Positions 51,301-63,300 of a stretch of 64,000 nucleotides of DNA are shown here, one piece after another. The DNA is from Symbiodinium natans (lineage: Eukaryota > Sar > Dinophyceae > Suessiales > Symbiodiniaceae). Position 1 is the stretch's first letter; the number at the start of each line of letters is the position of its first letter. The notes beneath the pieces are model-generated. The model made no database searches, was not told where the DNA came from, and saw only the letters and a program-made list of their open reading frames with translations. A program made the translations under genes and the position numbers. The DNA lies in contig CAJNDS010002222.1 of assembly GCA_905221605.1 (NCBI GenBank), positions 398,873 through 462,872 on the forward strand. Direction: 5' to 3'.

Positions 51301-54254
51301 GGTCTTCATAAATTTCCTTTGACCAGCTATGACGGCGGACACTTGTCCTCAGCAGGGACAGCATTTGTCGCGCGAGTTGGGACTCAGAAGCCCCCCCCAT
51401 CCTCGGAAAGTGCAGCAGAATTTGGGAGGCACTCGGAAGGTCCCAAATCCTCCGGTTAGGGTTTAGGGTTTAGGGTTTAGGGTTTAGGGTTTAGGGTTTA
51501 GGGTTTAGGGTTTAGTTTTTAGGGTTTAGGGTTTAGGGTTTAGGGACAGGTGACGATGTTGCAAGTCCCCCTGTTGATGTGGCATCGGAAGCTTTCAGCC
51601 GCTCTCCTGCGACGGACTTGGAATCACAGACGTGTCAACACGCCAAGAGGACTGTTCATAGGATAGCTCGGGCTCAACAGAGTTTTTGCCACGGATCACA
51701 CGTTAGCTACGCAGATGGCCCTGAGGTTCAGTTATTGCTATTGGTACCCTTAACACCTTAAGCGCGTATAAGGGTCTAACTTTTAGGGCAGGATTTGAGG
51801 TCTAGGGTCCAGAAACCCTAAACCCTAAAACGCGGGCTTAGCGCTCCAAAACCCCTAAATTAATCCTAAACGGATTCCTAAACCCTAAACCTCAACCCTA
51901 ACCCCGAAACCGTACACCCTGAGTTGCGGGAGGCTCAAACTGCGTGTCACAACCGAAACTACGCGGCGGGCCTCTCTCTGGGAGAGCCTTGGTGCGCAGC
52001 TGATCGTTCACTTCTGCTTGAAAGCCGGTTAGGGTTTAGGGTTTAGGGTTTAGGGTTTAGGATTTAGAGTATACGGACAGTCCTGAATAGGGGATTATAA
52101 TAGGGGGGGGGGGGGGGGGGGGGGGTACGATAATCCCTACTAAGGATTGTTAGAATGATCAACGGGGAGTATCCCCCATGGGTACCCTGTTTGGGTTCTT
52201 CGAATACAGACTTGCCCCAACTGCTCATCTAGTTTTAGGGAAGGGAGCACCCCTGCGGCTCTTAGGGTACTAGGACGGGCACGAGGAGGTCTAGAGCAAC
52301 GACATGTTGTGTTAAGTTATGGCATGTGGCGTCCGACTCTGATGTAGTTTGCCTCGTCTCCAACCAGGATCTGGGGCTACTTTGCTTCGAGCCCGAGATT
52401 GTGCACTTCGAGTACATGCTCCTGCCCCATGCCATTCAAAAGTGAAGAGTCTTGTTAAGGCCAGCACCCCTAATGACCTAAACTGACCATGAACAGGTAT
52501 TCTTTTCCTCATTGGTTATACCCGCAAATTCTTTGAACACCCGCTCATTGTGCAGAGCCCCCTGGTAGCTTTGTTGAAAAGGTGGACTGGGAATCAGGTT
52601 TAAGCAACACGTTGGGGCGGTGTCAGTAGGAGCCTCGGACAGAAGCAACTTGCAGAAGAAAGTCGGGAAACGCTCGCGCCATCCAAGATATCGGTTTCTC
52701 GGCTAGCCAACCTCGACATAATGTTGGCCCTCGCAGTGTTGATGTTCTAGCTTTGTGAGTTGCAAGTGCACATTGAAACCACCTGATGCTCCCCCTCAAC
52801 ATCCCTCAACCCTGAAGCCCTAAATACTAAGCCCCTAGCATTGCAGGACATTCTGAACCTTGGGACGTGCTCTCTTGTACTCCCAGCCCTTAATAGGGAT
52901 TACGGGATTACAGTACCCCCATTCGAATCCCTACAAAGGACGATTAGCATAAGGGGGAGCATCCCAAACCTTATAAGCCCTAAACCCTAAACCCTAAACC
53001 CTAAACCCTAAACCCTAAACCCTAAGCCCACATCTCTGAGGAACCACGTGCCGAACTCACCGAACATGACCTGGCTCGCCTTGGAAGCAGCGACACCCGC
53101 TGGTGATTCAGCACTGGGACTTTAGGGTTTAGGGTTTAGGGGTTAGGGTTTAGGGTTTAGGGTTTAGGGTGGTTTAGGGTTTAGGGTTTAGGGTTCAGGG
53201 TTTAGGACGCCTAAGCACACCGAAATGGGGGTTTACGAAGATAGGAGTTCAGAGACCTGCAGCATAGCGGGTTTAGGGGTCTAGGGGTTCGGAAAGCCGT
53301 AGACCCCACAACCCCAAACCTGAGAGAACCCTGAACTTCCCGCCAAGAACCTCGATGCTGCAAGCAGCGCACATGTTTTGCACTTCTTCCTTCCGAGATC
53401 TCAGCCAAGGAACTGGTGCAGAAGCAAAACCTGGGACACCGGCTTCCCGACAGAATTCCACGAGAGCCTGGATGGACATACTCAGAGGCTCAGCTGAGGA
53501 GGTTTAGGGTTTAGGGTTCAGGGTTTAGGGTTTAGGGTTTAGGGTTTAGGGTTTAGGGTTTGGGGCAACTTCCCCCGCGGATGGACATACTCGGAAGCTC
53601 AGCTGAGGAGGGGGGCAAGCCTTGGGGCTTTTGGTGCTTTGAGGTTCAAGGCCCAGGGTTTGGAGCTCCCCTGGTTTAGGGTTTAGGGTTTAGGGTTTAG
53701 GGTTTAGGGTTTAGTGGTTAGGGTGTAGGGTGTAGGGTTTATTGTCTAGGGTTTGGGACAACATCCCCCACACCAACTGTTTTGGGACCAGACCCGCTCG
53801 ACGAAGGAATCGCGAAGTGGCAAACACTGCCGTGCTGCCTCTCGGTGGGCAATTAGGCTTACCCGAATAGTAAGCTCTAGACACAAATGTGTATTGTTGT
53901 CATCGGTGAGTGTATTTGTGTGTTCCTTATGAATATTGGTGAGTGCATACACTTGGTGTCCTTTTGGTGATACGAGTACTACCAAAAACCCCTACTGCAG
54001 ATCCCTATACCCGAAACCCTAAACCCTAAACCCTAAACCCCGCAACCTTAAAGGAGCTCACGTGTTCGGCTCTCTCTTTTCCAACAAAGCTGGGAGGCTT
54101 CGGCGAACAAAATTGCGTTACGCTACCGGGAAAAACCAGCCCTTCTATTGTATATCCATGTGTTGCTACGGTCAGAGCCCAGGGAAATTACAGGACCAAG
54201 GACTTGTTTGACAAGTTCTACTCCTAAGATGTGCGGCTCACCCTACACCCTATG
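48301..54254. other. Telomere-array-rich DNA, mostly unassigned
   Basis: TTTAGGG arrays at 49000-49125, 50170-50250, 50620-50725, 51245-51297, 51459-51545, 53125-53200, 53502-53565 and 53674-53715; CCCTAAA at 49745-49790, 50370-50515 and 52977-53030. G runs lie at 50797-50810 and 52086-52104. A family E-like element lies at 52,862-52,965. GATGGACATACTCGGAAGCTCAGCTGAGGAG-like words occur twice (53470-53500, 53580-53610). No exon is strong enough to list. Confidence 0.4.
52862..52965 (+). mobile_element. Introner-like element (family E-like)
   Basis: GGGACGTGCTCTCTTGTAC at the left and AGGGGGAGCATCCC at the right are partly inverted. CTTAATAGGGATTA and CAGTACCCCC occur inside, also seen at 30,445, 52,070 and 57,885. 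Confidence 0.6.
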
Positions 54255-54354
54255 AACCCTTAAGCACCCATCCTTATTTTCCTATGATGGTCCCTTTGTA
54301 TCTATACTATAATAGCCCCCCGAAAACCCTATTCAAATCATCCAGGCCCCTATA
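54255..54354 (+). mobile_element. Introner-like element (family A), left end diverged
   Basis: Right end CCAGGCCCCTATAT and interior AAACCCTATTCAAATCATC match family A. The left end is not clear. Confidence 0.5.
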
Positions 54355-55239
54355 TTACCCTCTTCGCGCTTCCCGCCGTTTAAGCTCTGGTCCAGAGAGC
54401 GCAACATCGAAACCCTACAGCCAATCTGCCTTGTGCGGGGTTTAGGGTGTGCGGCTTCGGGCTTGTTGGGCTTAGGAATACGTCAAACCAAACCCAATAT
54501 CCTAGTCCCCAGAGGGTTTGGGGGTGGTGGTTCTGTCGGTGCTCAGGAACATGGCCTGTCTTGGCTTGAAGCTCCCGCCTGAGATTCAGTGCCCGGGCAG
54601 ATGAGAAGGCTCTTGAAGCATCCCTAAACCCTAAACCCTGAACCCTAAACCCTAAACCCATGAGGTTCGAGGGTTTGTTCCGGGGTTTTGGAGGCCTAAG
54701 CCCCTTGATCTGGGGATGCCGGCAGGCGCATGAAAAAATCTTGTGAAATCTACCACGCTCGAAAACCTTGGAATCATGGCACTTACACAATGGTTTGTGG
54801 GGCGGCGCCTACGGGCCCCTGTAGGTTTAGGGTTAAGGGTTTAGGGTTTCGGGCAGAAGCACTGTTGTCTCCTGCGCGCAGAGATGGTAGACCCGTGCAA
54901 TCGGAACGCTACGGGGGGGATCTGGCTCTTAGGGCTTAAGGAGATAAAAGGGCATGGCCCCCCAAAAAAAACCGCGGACCCCTCCATCTTTATGATCTTT
55001 TGCCCTCCCAAATCGAACCACGAGCATATCATTCTATGCCCCGGAATGAGGTCAATAAGGACATGCGGCTTAGAGCTTCATGCCACGCTTTGCGGGCTGG
55101 GACTGCACTGCTGAAACCCCTAGCCCGAGACTTTGTAATCCCTGAACCTGAAACTCTATAAACCCAAAACCCCTAAAGCCCAACCCCCAAAACCCCGAAA
55201 CCTGTAAAATCCCTAAAGCCCTAACGAAGAAGGGTAGGT

Positions 55240-55330
55240 GGACCCTAAACCCTAAACCCTAAACCCTAAACCCTAAACCCTAAACCCTAAACCCTAAACC
55301 CTAAACCCTAAGCCCTAAACCCTAAACCGC
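55240..55330. repeat. CCCTAAA array
   Basis: About 12 units with one CCCTAAG variant, after a GAACCTGAAAC-rich degenerate stretch. Confidence 0.85.
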
Positions 55331-55578
55331 AATCTTGAGGTAGGTGGGCTCGCAACTCAAGAGCTGAGGATGGCGAATCGCAAGCGCCGGAGATTCGAAG
55401 TTGAGCCCTGGCCCACTTGGGGTTTAGGGTTTTGGGTTTAGGGTTTAGGGTTTAGGGGCTACGAAGCACGTGGGGCTTAAGGACTAGGATTCAGGGTTTA
55501 GGGTTCGCGGGTTTAGCGTTTAGGATTCAAGGTTTAGAGATTAAGGTTTGGAGCGTAGTCCAGAGTTGAGCTGGCTGC

Positions 55579-55622
55579 GGGGGGGGGGGGGGGGGGGAAA
55601 TTGGGGGGGGGGGGGGGGGGGG
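55579..55622. repeat. Two long G runs
   Basis: G tracts of about 18 and 19 separated by AAATT. Among the longest of several G runs in the host part. Confidence 0.85.
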
Positions 55623-55794
55623 CTGTCGTTGTTAGTGTGTTGAAATTTTGAGGGTTTAGGGTTTAGGGTCTAGGGCTACACCCAGATGTTGCGAGTAGAA
55701 GCCCCTAATGAAGGACCTGTGGGCTGAAGGTGTTTGCATGTTTGGGGGGGTGCGAAGGTAGGTGGCAACAGAGCAGAACCATCTTGGTGTAGCC

Positions 55795-56005
55795 GTGTGC
55801 TTGCTAAGACAACATCGACGACAAGCACAACGACAACGACAACAACTACCACGAGCACTACAACCACTACAACTACGACGACAACAACCACAACAACCAC
55901 AACCACCAGCAGCACCACCACTACTACGACCACCACTACGACCCCCGCTACGACCACCACCACTACCACGACCACTACGACTTCCACCAGAATCACAACC
56001 ACAAC
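55795..56005 (+). CDS. Threonine-rich coding repeat, possible exon
   Basis: ACN trinucleotides run for about 200 bases with varied third bases (ACA, ACC, ACG, ACT), so the + frame keeps Thr while synonymous bases drift. The encoded tract is nearly all Thr with a few Ser/Ala. That pattern favours selection on protein over a simple DNA repeat. The frame continues with RITTTTKTHSDYYRRR. A mucin-like linker is possible; exon borders are not clear. Confidence 0.4.
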
Positions 56006-56120
56006 GAAAACACACTCTGACTATTATCGGAGGCGCGTCCCAGTTTCGCAGAAGCTTGGCAGTTCTTGGTACTTCCTTAGCAATCCATTCCCCTACTTCC
56101 TTGCATCAGTCCCCCCTTGA

Positions 56121-59100
56121 ACGCATGTCAATCCTTAGCTCCTGCACGAATCGAACTTCGCAACCCCCATCTAGGGTTGGCGGCCCTAACCCTAAATCCC
56201 AAACCCTAAACCCTAAACCCTAAACCCTCAGTAGCTTCTGTTCGTATCAGCTGCGCGGGTGCTCAACCGGAAACCCCCCTGGACCAGGAAGGGTTTAGGT
56301 TTTCGGGCCAGTGCCTCCCATGTCTACAGGGGCGTCTATACATGAGGAAGAGGACGTTTAACCTATGTTTAGATGCTGCTTTCAAATAAAGATGTCTTAT
56401 GTATGTAGCGAAAGCAGAGGTGACTGTGGATGTGTTGTGGTATTTCTTTGTTCTGCTGCACAGCAAAATGAGGACCGACCGGCGGCGCACGCGGCGGCGG
56501 CGCCGGCGATGACCGAGCCACGATGATCGCCGAAGAAAGCAGCGCCTGCTTTGGAAGAAGCTCCAACACCCCAGACCCTGAACGCAAGTTTGCCATCAAG
56601 AGGAGGCCGAACTATTGCCCTTGCGTGTCGGGAACTTCCCAACCAAGCTGAAGCATCGCAAGCAATTTCATCGCAACCTTTTCGTGCCAACACCCTAATC
56701 CCGAAACCCTGAGCCCCAAACGGCGCAGCAACCGAAGCACATGAACGCCGACTGGGCCGCCAGGGCCGCGCCTGCTTGGGAGTCCTTTCATTGCTGGCGG
56801 CCAGTAGGGGCTTCTTTCTCGCTGAATCCAGGATAAACAGCGGTGCGAAATGCCCTAGACCTTAAACCCCTAGCCCCGAAACCCTAAGCCCCAAACTACA
56901 TACGTCTTAAGGGTGCACCCTCGAGCCTCTTAAGGCCCTAGAACCCTAAACCCACCTCTGTAACAAGCCTCAGCGACCCTTCTCCAAAGCGGGGCTTCCA
57001 TGGTCTCACAGGCGAGGAGATCGCTGAAATTACCAAAAGGGCTCCGCAAAGACAGCCTGAGTCTAGAGAAGGGTGTCCGAGTTTTTTCCTTGAAGAGACG
57101 GCAAACAGCCGCTTTATAAATTTCCATCAGCTCACCCCTAGGTTGGGGAAAGGGAAATCTACAGGATTTGGGGAGCCCGGGTCTGTTTTGGATGTTTTCG
57201 AGGAGAAAAAGGCACGCTTGCAGCTGTTGCCCATTCATGGCGTGAGATGTGTTGCAGACATTCCACGAAACCCTAAACCGTGGTCACTTGCCGCGCTAAA
57301 ACCCTAAACCCTAAACCCTAAACCCTAAACCCTAACCTCTTGCTCGCTTCTGCGGCTCTGCTCTTTGTCAAGGCCTGCGCAGGGCGGGCTCTGGCGGAAT
57401 CCCATTTTTGGAGCCGCTTTCACAAAGCCTGAGCAAAGCGTACGCAGACTAGGAGGGGATGTCGGAATGTGAGGAAGAATCGTCAATCGTCAACAACTGT
57501 ACCAACTGAAGAAGTGTCGGAAGCAGAAAGGCTTAGAGCTACAGAGACCCTGAACCCTGAGTTCCCCAATCCTCTTCCCCTTTAAGACCGGGGGCGCAAC
57601 ATGGACTTTCTCACCAAGTGGTACGGTGACGGACAAGAAGACCAGCCAGCCAGGCTGCCTCCGCGAGAGTTTAGGGTTTAGGGTTTGGGGTTTAGGGTTT
57701 AGGGTTTAGGGTTTAGGGTTTGCCCTCTCAGACATGTGCTCTGCAGGGCTTCGGGCACACGACTTCTTTCCAGCCCCTTCCGCAAGTTGGAGAACTCCCG
57801 TTGTTCGGGTTGGCGGCGAATTGAAGGGTCTGAGGGCTTGAGGGTCTTGTCACCAGTGAATTTGGGAGTCCCTCGTATACTAGCAGTCCTTAATCGGGAT
57901 TAGAATTGGGGGTACTGAAGCTTGAACCGTGGACTCTGAAGAGGAACTGGGAGATGTTCCCGGCATTGAAAAGCAGCCAATGAGGAGGGGCGAACGGTTT
58001 GGGTTGGGCGTGCTGTCCTCGTTTTGGCCCACGATAGGGCTACAACCTATGGGGGGGGGGGGGGGGGGATTCCCAAGATGCGTTATGTAGATCAACCCCT
58101 TGAGATACGTCAGATCCCTACACCCCAAACCGCAAACCCTAAACATCCCCCCTTATTGGGGTTCAGATGCTGGTTTTTTTGAGTTGTCTTGCCAAGCACA
58201 TGACTGGTAAACATCTAACAAAGAGTGGTGCGGGCAGAAACGAAGCTTCATCAGAGCCTCGCAACCCTAAACCCTCACACACACACACACCACGGCTTTT
58301 GCCGAGTATCGGCTGTACGTTTTTCGCGGTGCCTTCAGTTGAAGCCCTGAGTCGGAAGCCCGAGAACTTCGGAACCTCAATCTTGAAATTGATTGGGGGG
58401 GAGGTTTTTAGGGTTTAGGGTTTTAGGGTTGGGTTTAGGGTTTAGGGTTTAGGGTTTAGGGGTTTAGGGTTTTGGGTTTAGGGTTTAGGGTCGATTGTAT
58501 TGCTAGGTCGCGGATCTTGCCCCGTGGTTCTCTGTTTATTGTGCCCAGACTGCGCAGACTAAGCCCTAAACGAGGTCAACCCTTTCTATTTCTAGTTTCT
58601 CTAGGGACCTTGAGAACGATCCCCCACCCCCCCTCCCCCGGAGAGTTTTTCTAGAAAAAACCTACCATGGCTAGGCGACACCGGAGGTGGAGCAGTATGA
58701 TAGCAGAAATACAGAGATCCAGAAATATAATCATATATGATCCAATAGCTGGTTCGAGGCCCCAAGGGCCGAGGGGGAAAGGGCTATCAAATTCTGGAAG
58801 AAGGGGAGTCGAAGAAAAGTCATTGAGGGGGGAGAGCTTCCAAGGGGGAGGGGTTCCACAAACGCCCTGGAAGGTCAGGCGCTCCATCGGACTATACCGA
58901 CGGCAGCGACAAGGGGGACCTCCTCCGGGATTTGGGCACTTTACCTGGGGGGGGAGGGGGGGGTATCTGTGCAAGACCCTAAACCCTCCACCCTGCCTGA
59001 GGTGTAGATTTTTGTGGTTCATGGGGCTCAAGCCTCTTAAGCCGAAGCCCCGCGCCACGAGAAAGGACGACGATTGCTACGACACGCTTTACGACAAGTT

Positions 59101-60391
59101 CCAAGACCTGCCGGGTTATGTGGCCTACAACCCCATACCGTTTCTTGGCAGCCCTTTTGCCCCCTTTTTTGGTTGGTTCAAGGTTCCCTTACGTACAGTA
59201 ACCAACCCCTTAACCCGGGTACTCTTGTTCGTATGGTTGTTGGGCTACGAAGGTTTCGAGGATGCGCTTGGAATTCGGGTTTAGGGTCTGGAGGGTCTGC
59301 TTAGAATTTCTCTTTTCTTCCTTTTCGTTGACGCAAACCGCCTTAAACCCTAAACCCTAAACCCTAAACCGTAGCCCCTAAACCCTAAACCCTAAACCGT
59401 AGCCCCTAAACCCTAAACCCTAAACCCCGCAGCTGAGCGGCCGAGGTTTCAGATAGGCTCCCTTCTCCTGACGCAGCGGCTGCATTTCTGGTAGTTTCAG
59501 TGGTCCCTTAATCAGGGTTTAGGGCTTAGGGTAGTTTCATGGTCCCTGAATAGGGTCCTCACCTTCTTTAAACTACTAGTTGCTTCAGAACCCAGTCCCA
59601 CCGTAAAAAGATGCAAAACCTATATTGCCCTTACATAAGGAAGTTGTTGTTTGGCAGGGGGGGTCTTAAGCAATTGGTAGTAATTGAAGGGTTTAACATG
59701 GGCCCTTGTGTTTTTTGGGCTAACATTAGGGGCAAAAAAAGGGGGCGTCTCCATTTAAGGGGCCATGAAACGACCCTAAGAGCGTTGAGGGGCTTTCAGG
59801 GTTTAGGGCTTGGGGTGTAGGGTGAAGGGTTTAGGGTTTAGGGTTTAGGGTTTAGAAGCCCCAACAACTTTGAGATCTCAGGTCTCGGCTGCCAAGCTCT
59901 TTTCCTTCTTCTTGCAGAATGAAGTGGGGTTCAGTTTAGGGTTTAGGGATTTAGGGTTTAGGGTTCAGGGTTTAGCATTCATTCAGGTTCTACAGGTCTA
60001 AGCATAGCCCTCGTGTGGCTCGCAGCGCGTTGGGAGGTCAGGGTTTAGGGTTCAGGAGCGCAGCAGCAAGCTGCGGTATCCACAGAGTTCCACTCGTGTT
60101 GACTGAGGATCGTGATTGGCGTGATTTTGCTGAATCACTCGCGCCTCCATCTGCAAGAAGTGTGGTATGTGCAGGCTTGCTTTCACTCAAGGCTCCTAAG
60201 CAGCGTGCATTTTACCTGGCAGTCTGGCACGATCTTAACCCTTCAAGGGATATTCAATCCTTCTGCTTCCGCCCTACCATGCGCCCGCACACCACTTCTG
60301 CACCACAGTAGATGATACCTTTCTGTCCGGTGGGAGCATGGACCTTTTTTGCAAAAGGATTATCTGGTTCAAGCCCCAGCCTTTCCTTGAG
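56121..60391. other. Unassigned host DNA with telomere words and introners
   Basis: CCCTAAA at 57300-57335; TTTAGGG at 57664-57722 and 58405-58490. A family E-like element opens at 57,864 (GGGAGTCCCTCGTATACTAGCAGTCC) and may end near 58,075 after a long G run. A family G element lies near 59,145-59,255. A segment at 59,056-59,135 reads ATRKDDDCYDTLYDKFQDLPG on the + strand and could be an exon ending at the family G element. No gene named. Confidence 0.4.
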
Positions 60392-63300
60392 ATGGCCCGA
60401 AGCGTCCTCTGCTTGACCCTGGCTGCGGCCTGGACCTCCCTAGTCGGGGGCCTTCCGCAGTTTCTCGATGAACGTCAGCTGCGCGCTCTGCCAAGCGGAC
60501 ACTTAGTAGCTGAATGAGTACACTTTTCACTTTTTGGGGATGCTATAATCCCCCATAGAGCTGAAAGTGTACACTTTTTTTCTTTTTTTTTTTGGGGGGG
60601 GGGGGGGGGGGGGCTGAAAGTGTACACTTTTTTGGGGGGCTTCTGAACTCAGCAACTAAGGATATCAGATCAACCAAACCCTAAATGGCACGATCCCACT
60701 GACCATCATCCCCTCCTGGGACGTCTTCTTGAGCTTCAGCGACCGCACAAAAGTCATCAGTGGGAGGCTGTCCTTTGACACCGACTATGTCGAGGACACC
60801 TGGGCTGAAATCACCCAGGGGTTTAGGAAACATCGGGGACCCCTAAAAGAGACCCCCCAAAGAGTAGGATTCCCTCATAATAAGGACCCCAAATACTGCC
60901 CTAAGTTGGGAAACCACCACCAGCTCCCTCTTTGCCTTCCAGCTCGTGTCATTCGGCCATAGTAATAGCTCATCGCGTATGGAACTCACACTTCATCTAC
61001 CAGTAGCAGCACGGCCCCTGTTCCCCGGTGGCCCTTTCGAAGGGAAAGCTCTTAAGCCCTAAACCCTAGGTTTAGGGGTTTAGGGTTTAGGGTTTAGGGT
61101 GTAGGGTTTAGGGTTTAGGGTTTTCGGGTTCATTGCAGGAGGCCAAGAAGTTCAATGAGCACCCGGAGAACATGGTGGACGTCTTGAACTTCGGGACAGG
61201 ATCTGCAGGCATCAACAGCCTGAGTGGGATCAAGCTCTGGAATCCCCAGCTTGCGCAGACAGCCACTTAGTAGGGTTTAGGGTTTAGGGTTTAGGGTAGG
61301 TAGCCTTTTAACCTTTTTTGGGCATTCTCATCCCAATAACCTCCCAAAGGTTAGCCTTTAATTTCCCAGGCTACTGGACAACTAAGGCCACCAGCGTAGG
61401 GAAGGTTTATGTCGGGGAGTTCTCCCAGTCGCTGTATCCATACGCTTCTGGGCAGCGGTTAGGTAGATTCTTGATCTTTCGTTGACCCAGCTTTCCAGCT
61501 GCGTAGAGGGGCGCTCCTAGCTTTCTTTTTACCCTAAACCCTAAGCCTTACCCTAAAGCCTAGGCCCTAAACCCTACACCCAAAACCCTAAACCCGATAC
61601 CCTAAACCCTAAACCCTAAACCCTAAACCCTAAACCCTAAACCCTAAACCCTAAACCCTAAACCCTAAACCCTAAACCCTAAACCCTAAACCTCTCTTGT
61701 CACCCTCAAGGACTTGTCATGCTACCCCTTCGACCGGAAGACCGTTCACTTCCAGATCGCCCTGCCAGGCCTCTACTATTTGCTTAAGAACCCAGGGTTT
61801 AGGGTTTAGGGTTTAGGGTTTAGGGTTTAGGGTTTAGGGTTTAGGGTTTAGGGTTTCGGGTTCCTATATTGCCCTTTTCGGAAGAACATGTGTATATATA
61901 CATATATATTTCTATTTATTTATTTATTTGTTTATTTATTTTTTTTTATTTTTTTGGGGGGGTTCTTGAGAAAATGGTAGGTCCAGCGCAGTACTTCTTC
62001 CGCCTTTCTCTGGGCTGTCTGGGCGAAAACAGCATCACGCGCCGCGTGGACGCAGATGGCGAAGTCCTGGAGTGCGCCTGGCCAGTGAACGGCTCCTTTG
62101 TGAGCCTTGGTGGCCCAGTGGTACCCTTTACACTCTTTTTTTGGTTCTGGGTTCCCTTATATCTAAGGCCTCCCTAGCCATGCTGCCTCGAGTTGCGTGC
62201 TGCATGAATAATTGCGTGCTGCCTCACGGCGTGCACTTCACACTCGTGCGTGTAGGAGGCGGACGCGCGCAACTGAGACGGCATGCAAAAGTTCAGGCAG
62301 CACCCTCCCTGAGGCGGCATGGCTTTGGAGGCTCTTGATTATAAGTAACTAACCCCAAAAAGGGTGCCCTAAACCCTAGGCCCTACACCCTACACCCTAC
62401 ACCCTAAACCCTAAACCGTAAACCGTAAACCCTAAACCCTACCAAGGAGCTTCGACTGGGACTACTTCACCTGCACCTTGGAGGACAGTGCGACGATTCA
62501 CTGCCAGATGACCGGGACCAGGCACTGGTCGGCACTCTTGAAGACCTACATGCGCTTTTGCAGCCCAGTGGCGCCCCTTTCCCTTTTTTTGGTTCAAGGT
62601 TCCCTTACAAAATTGAAGAAAAACTAAACTAAAATCTTAATACTAATCGTAATATTATCAAGAATAAGAGCATTAAGTAAATAATACTAACAACAATAAT
62701 AAAGACTTATTGTCATAATATGGTTGCTGGGCTACTCGAGGTGGCCATCGATCATCTACGGCCTCATGGGTTTCATGGCCTTCGGGATGGGCGTCCGGCT
62801 CGCGATGCCCCGCGTGGCCATCACCATGCTGGCCTTGCTGTCCCTGACGAACCTCCGGAACCAGGTTCAGGGTTCTAGGGTTTAGGGTTTAGGGTTCAGG
62901 GTTTAGGGTTTTATGGTTTAGGGTTTAGGCTTACGCTATTCGGGGTACCTTATTGGGGTCTCCTTACGTTCAGGGGATCCTACTCTTTGGAGGTCAATAT
63001 TGTGCTTCCCCTATGTTCGTAAGCCCAGAGGTCATCGCCTTGCTTCCGGTCTCTGATACGACGAGCTGGATGGAGGACAGGGTTTAGGGTTGAGGGTTTA
63101 GGGTTTAGGGTTTAGGGTTACGGGGATCATGCGCCATGCGCACTCTTAGTCTCAGCGCAGTCTTAGCCAAGAGTCTTGGCATTCGGGGTTCTCATTGTTT
63201 TTTGACAATTTCTCCGCCTGAGGAGTACTTCTTGATTGCCATCTCCTTTATGTTGGTGAACCTCCTTGGCCACGCTGCTGCTTTTCACCTTGATGCCAAG

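Noticed and set aside
55656-56015. Minus-strand Gly/Ser/Cys- and Val-rich frames
   Set aside because: Antisense readings of the ACN tract; the third-base pattern only makes sense for Thr on the + strand.
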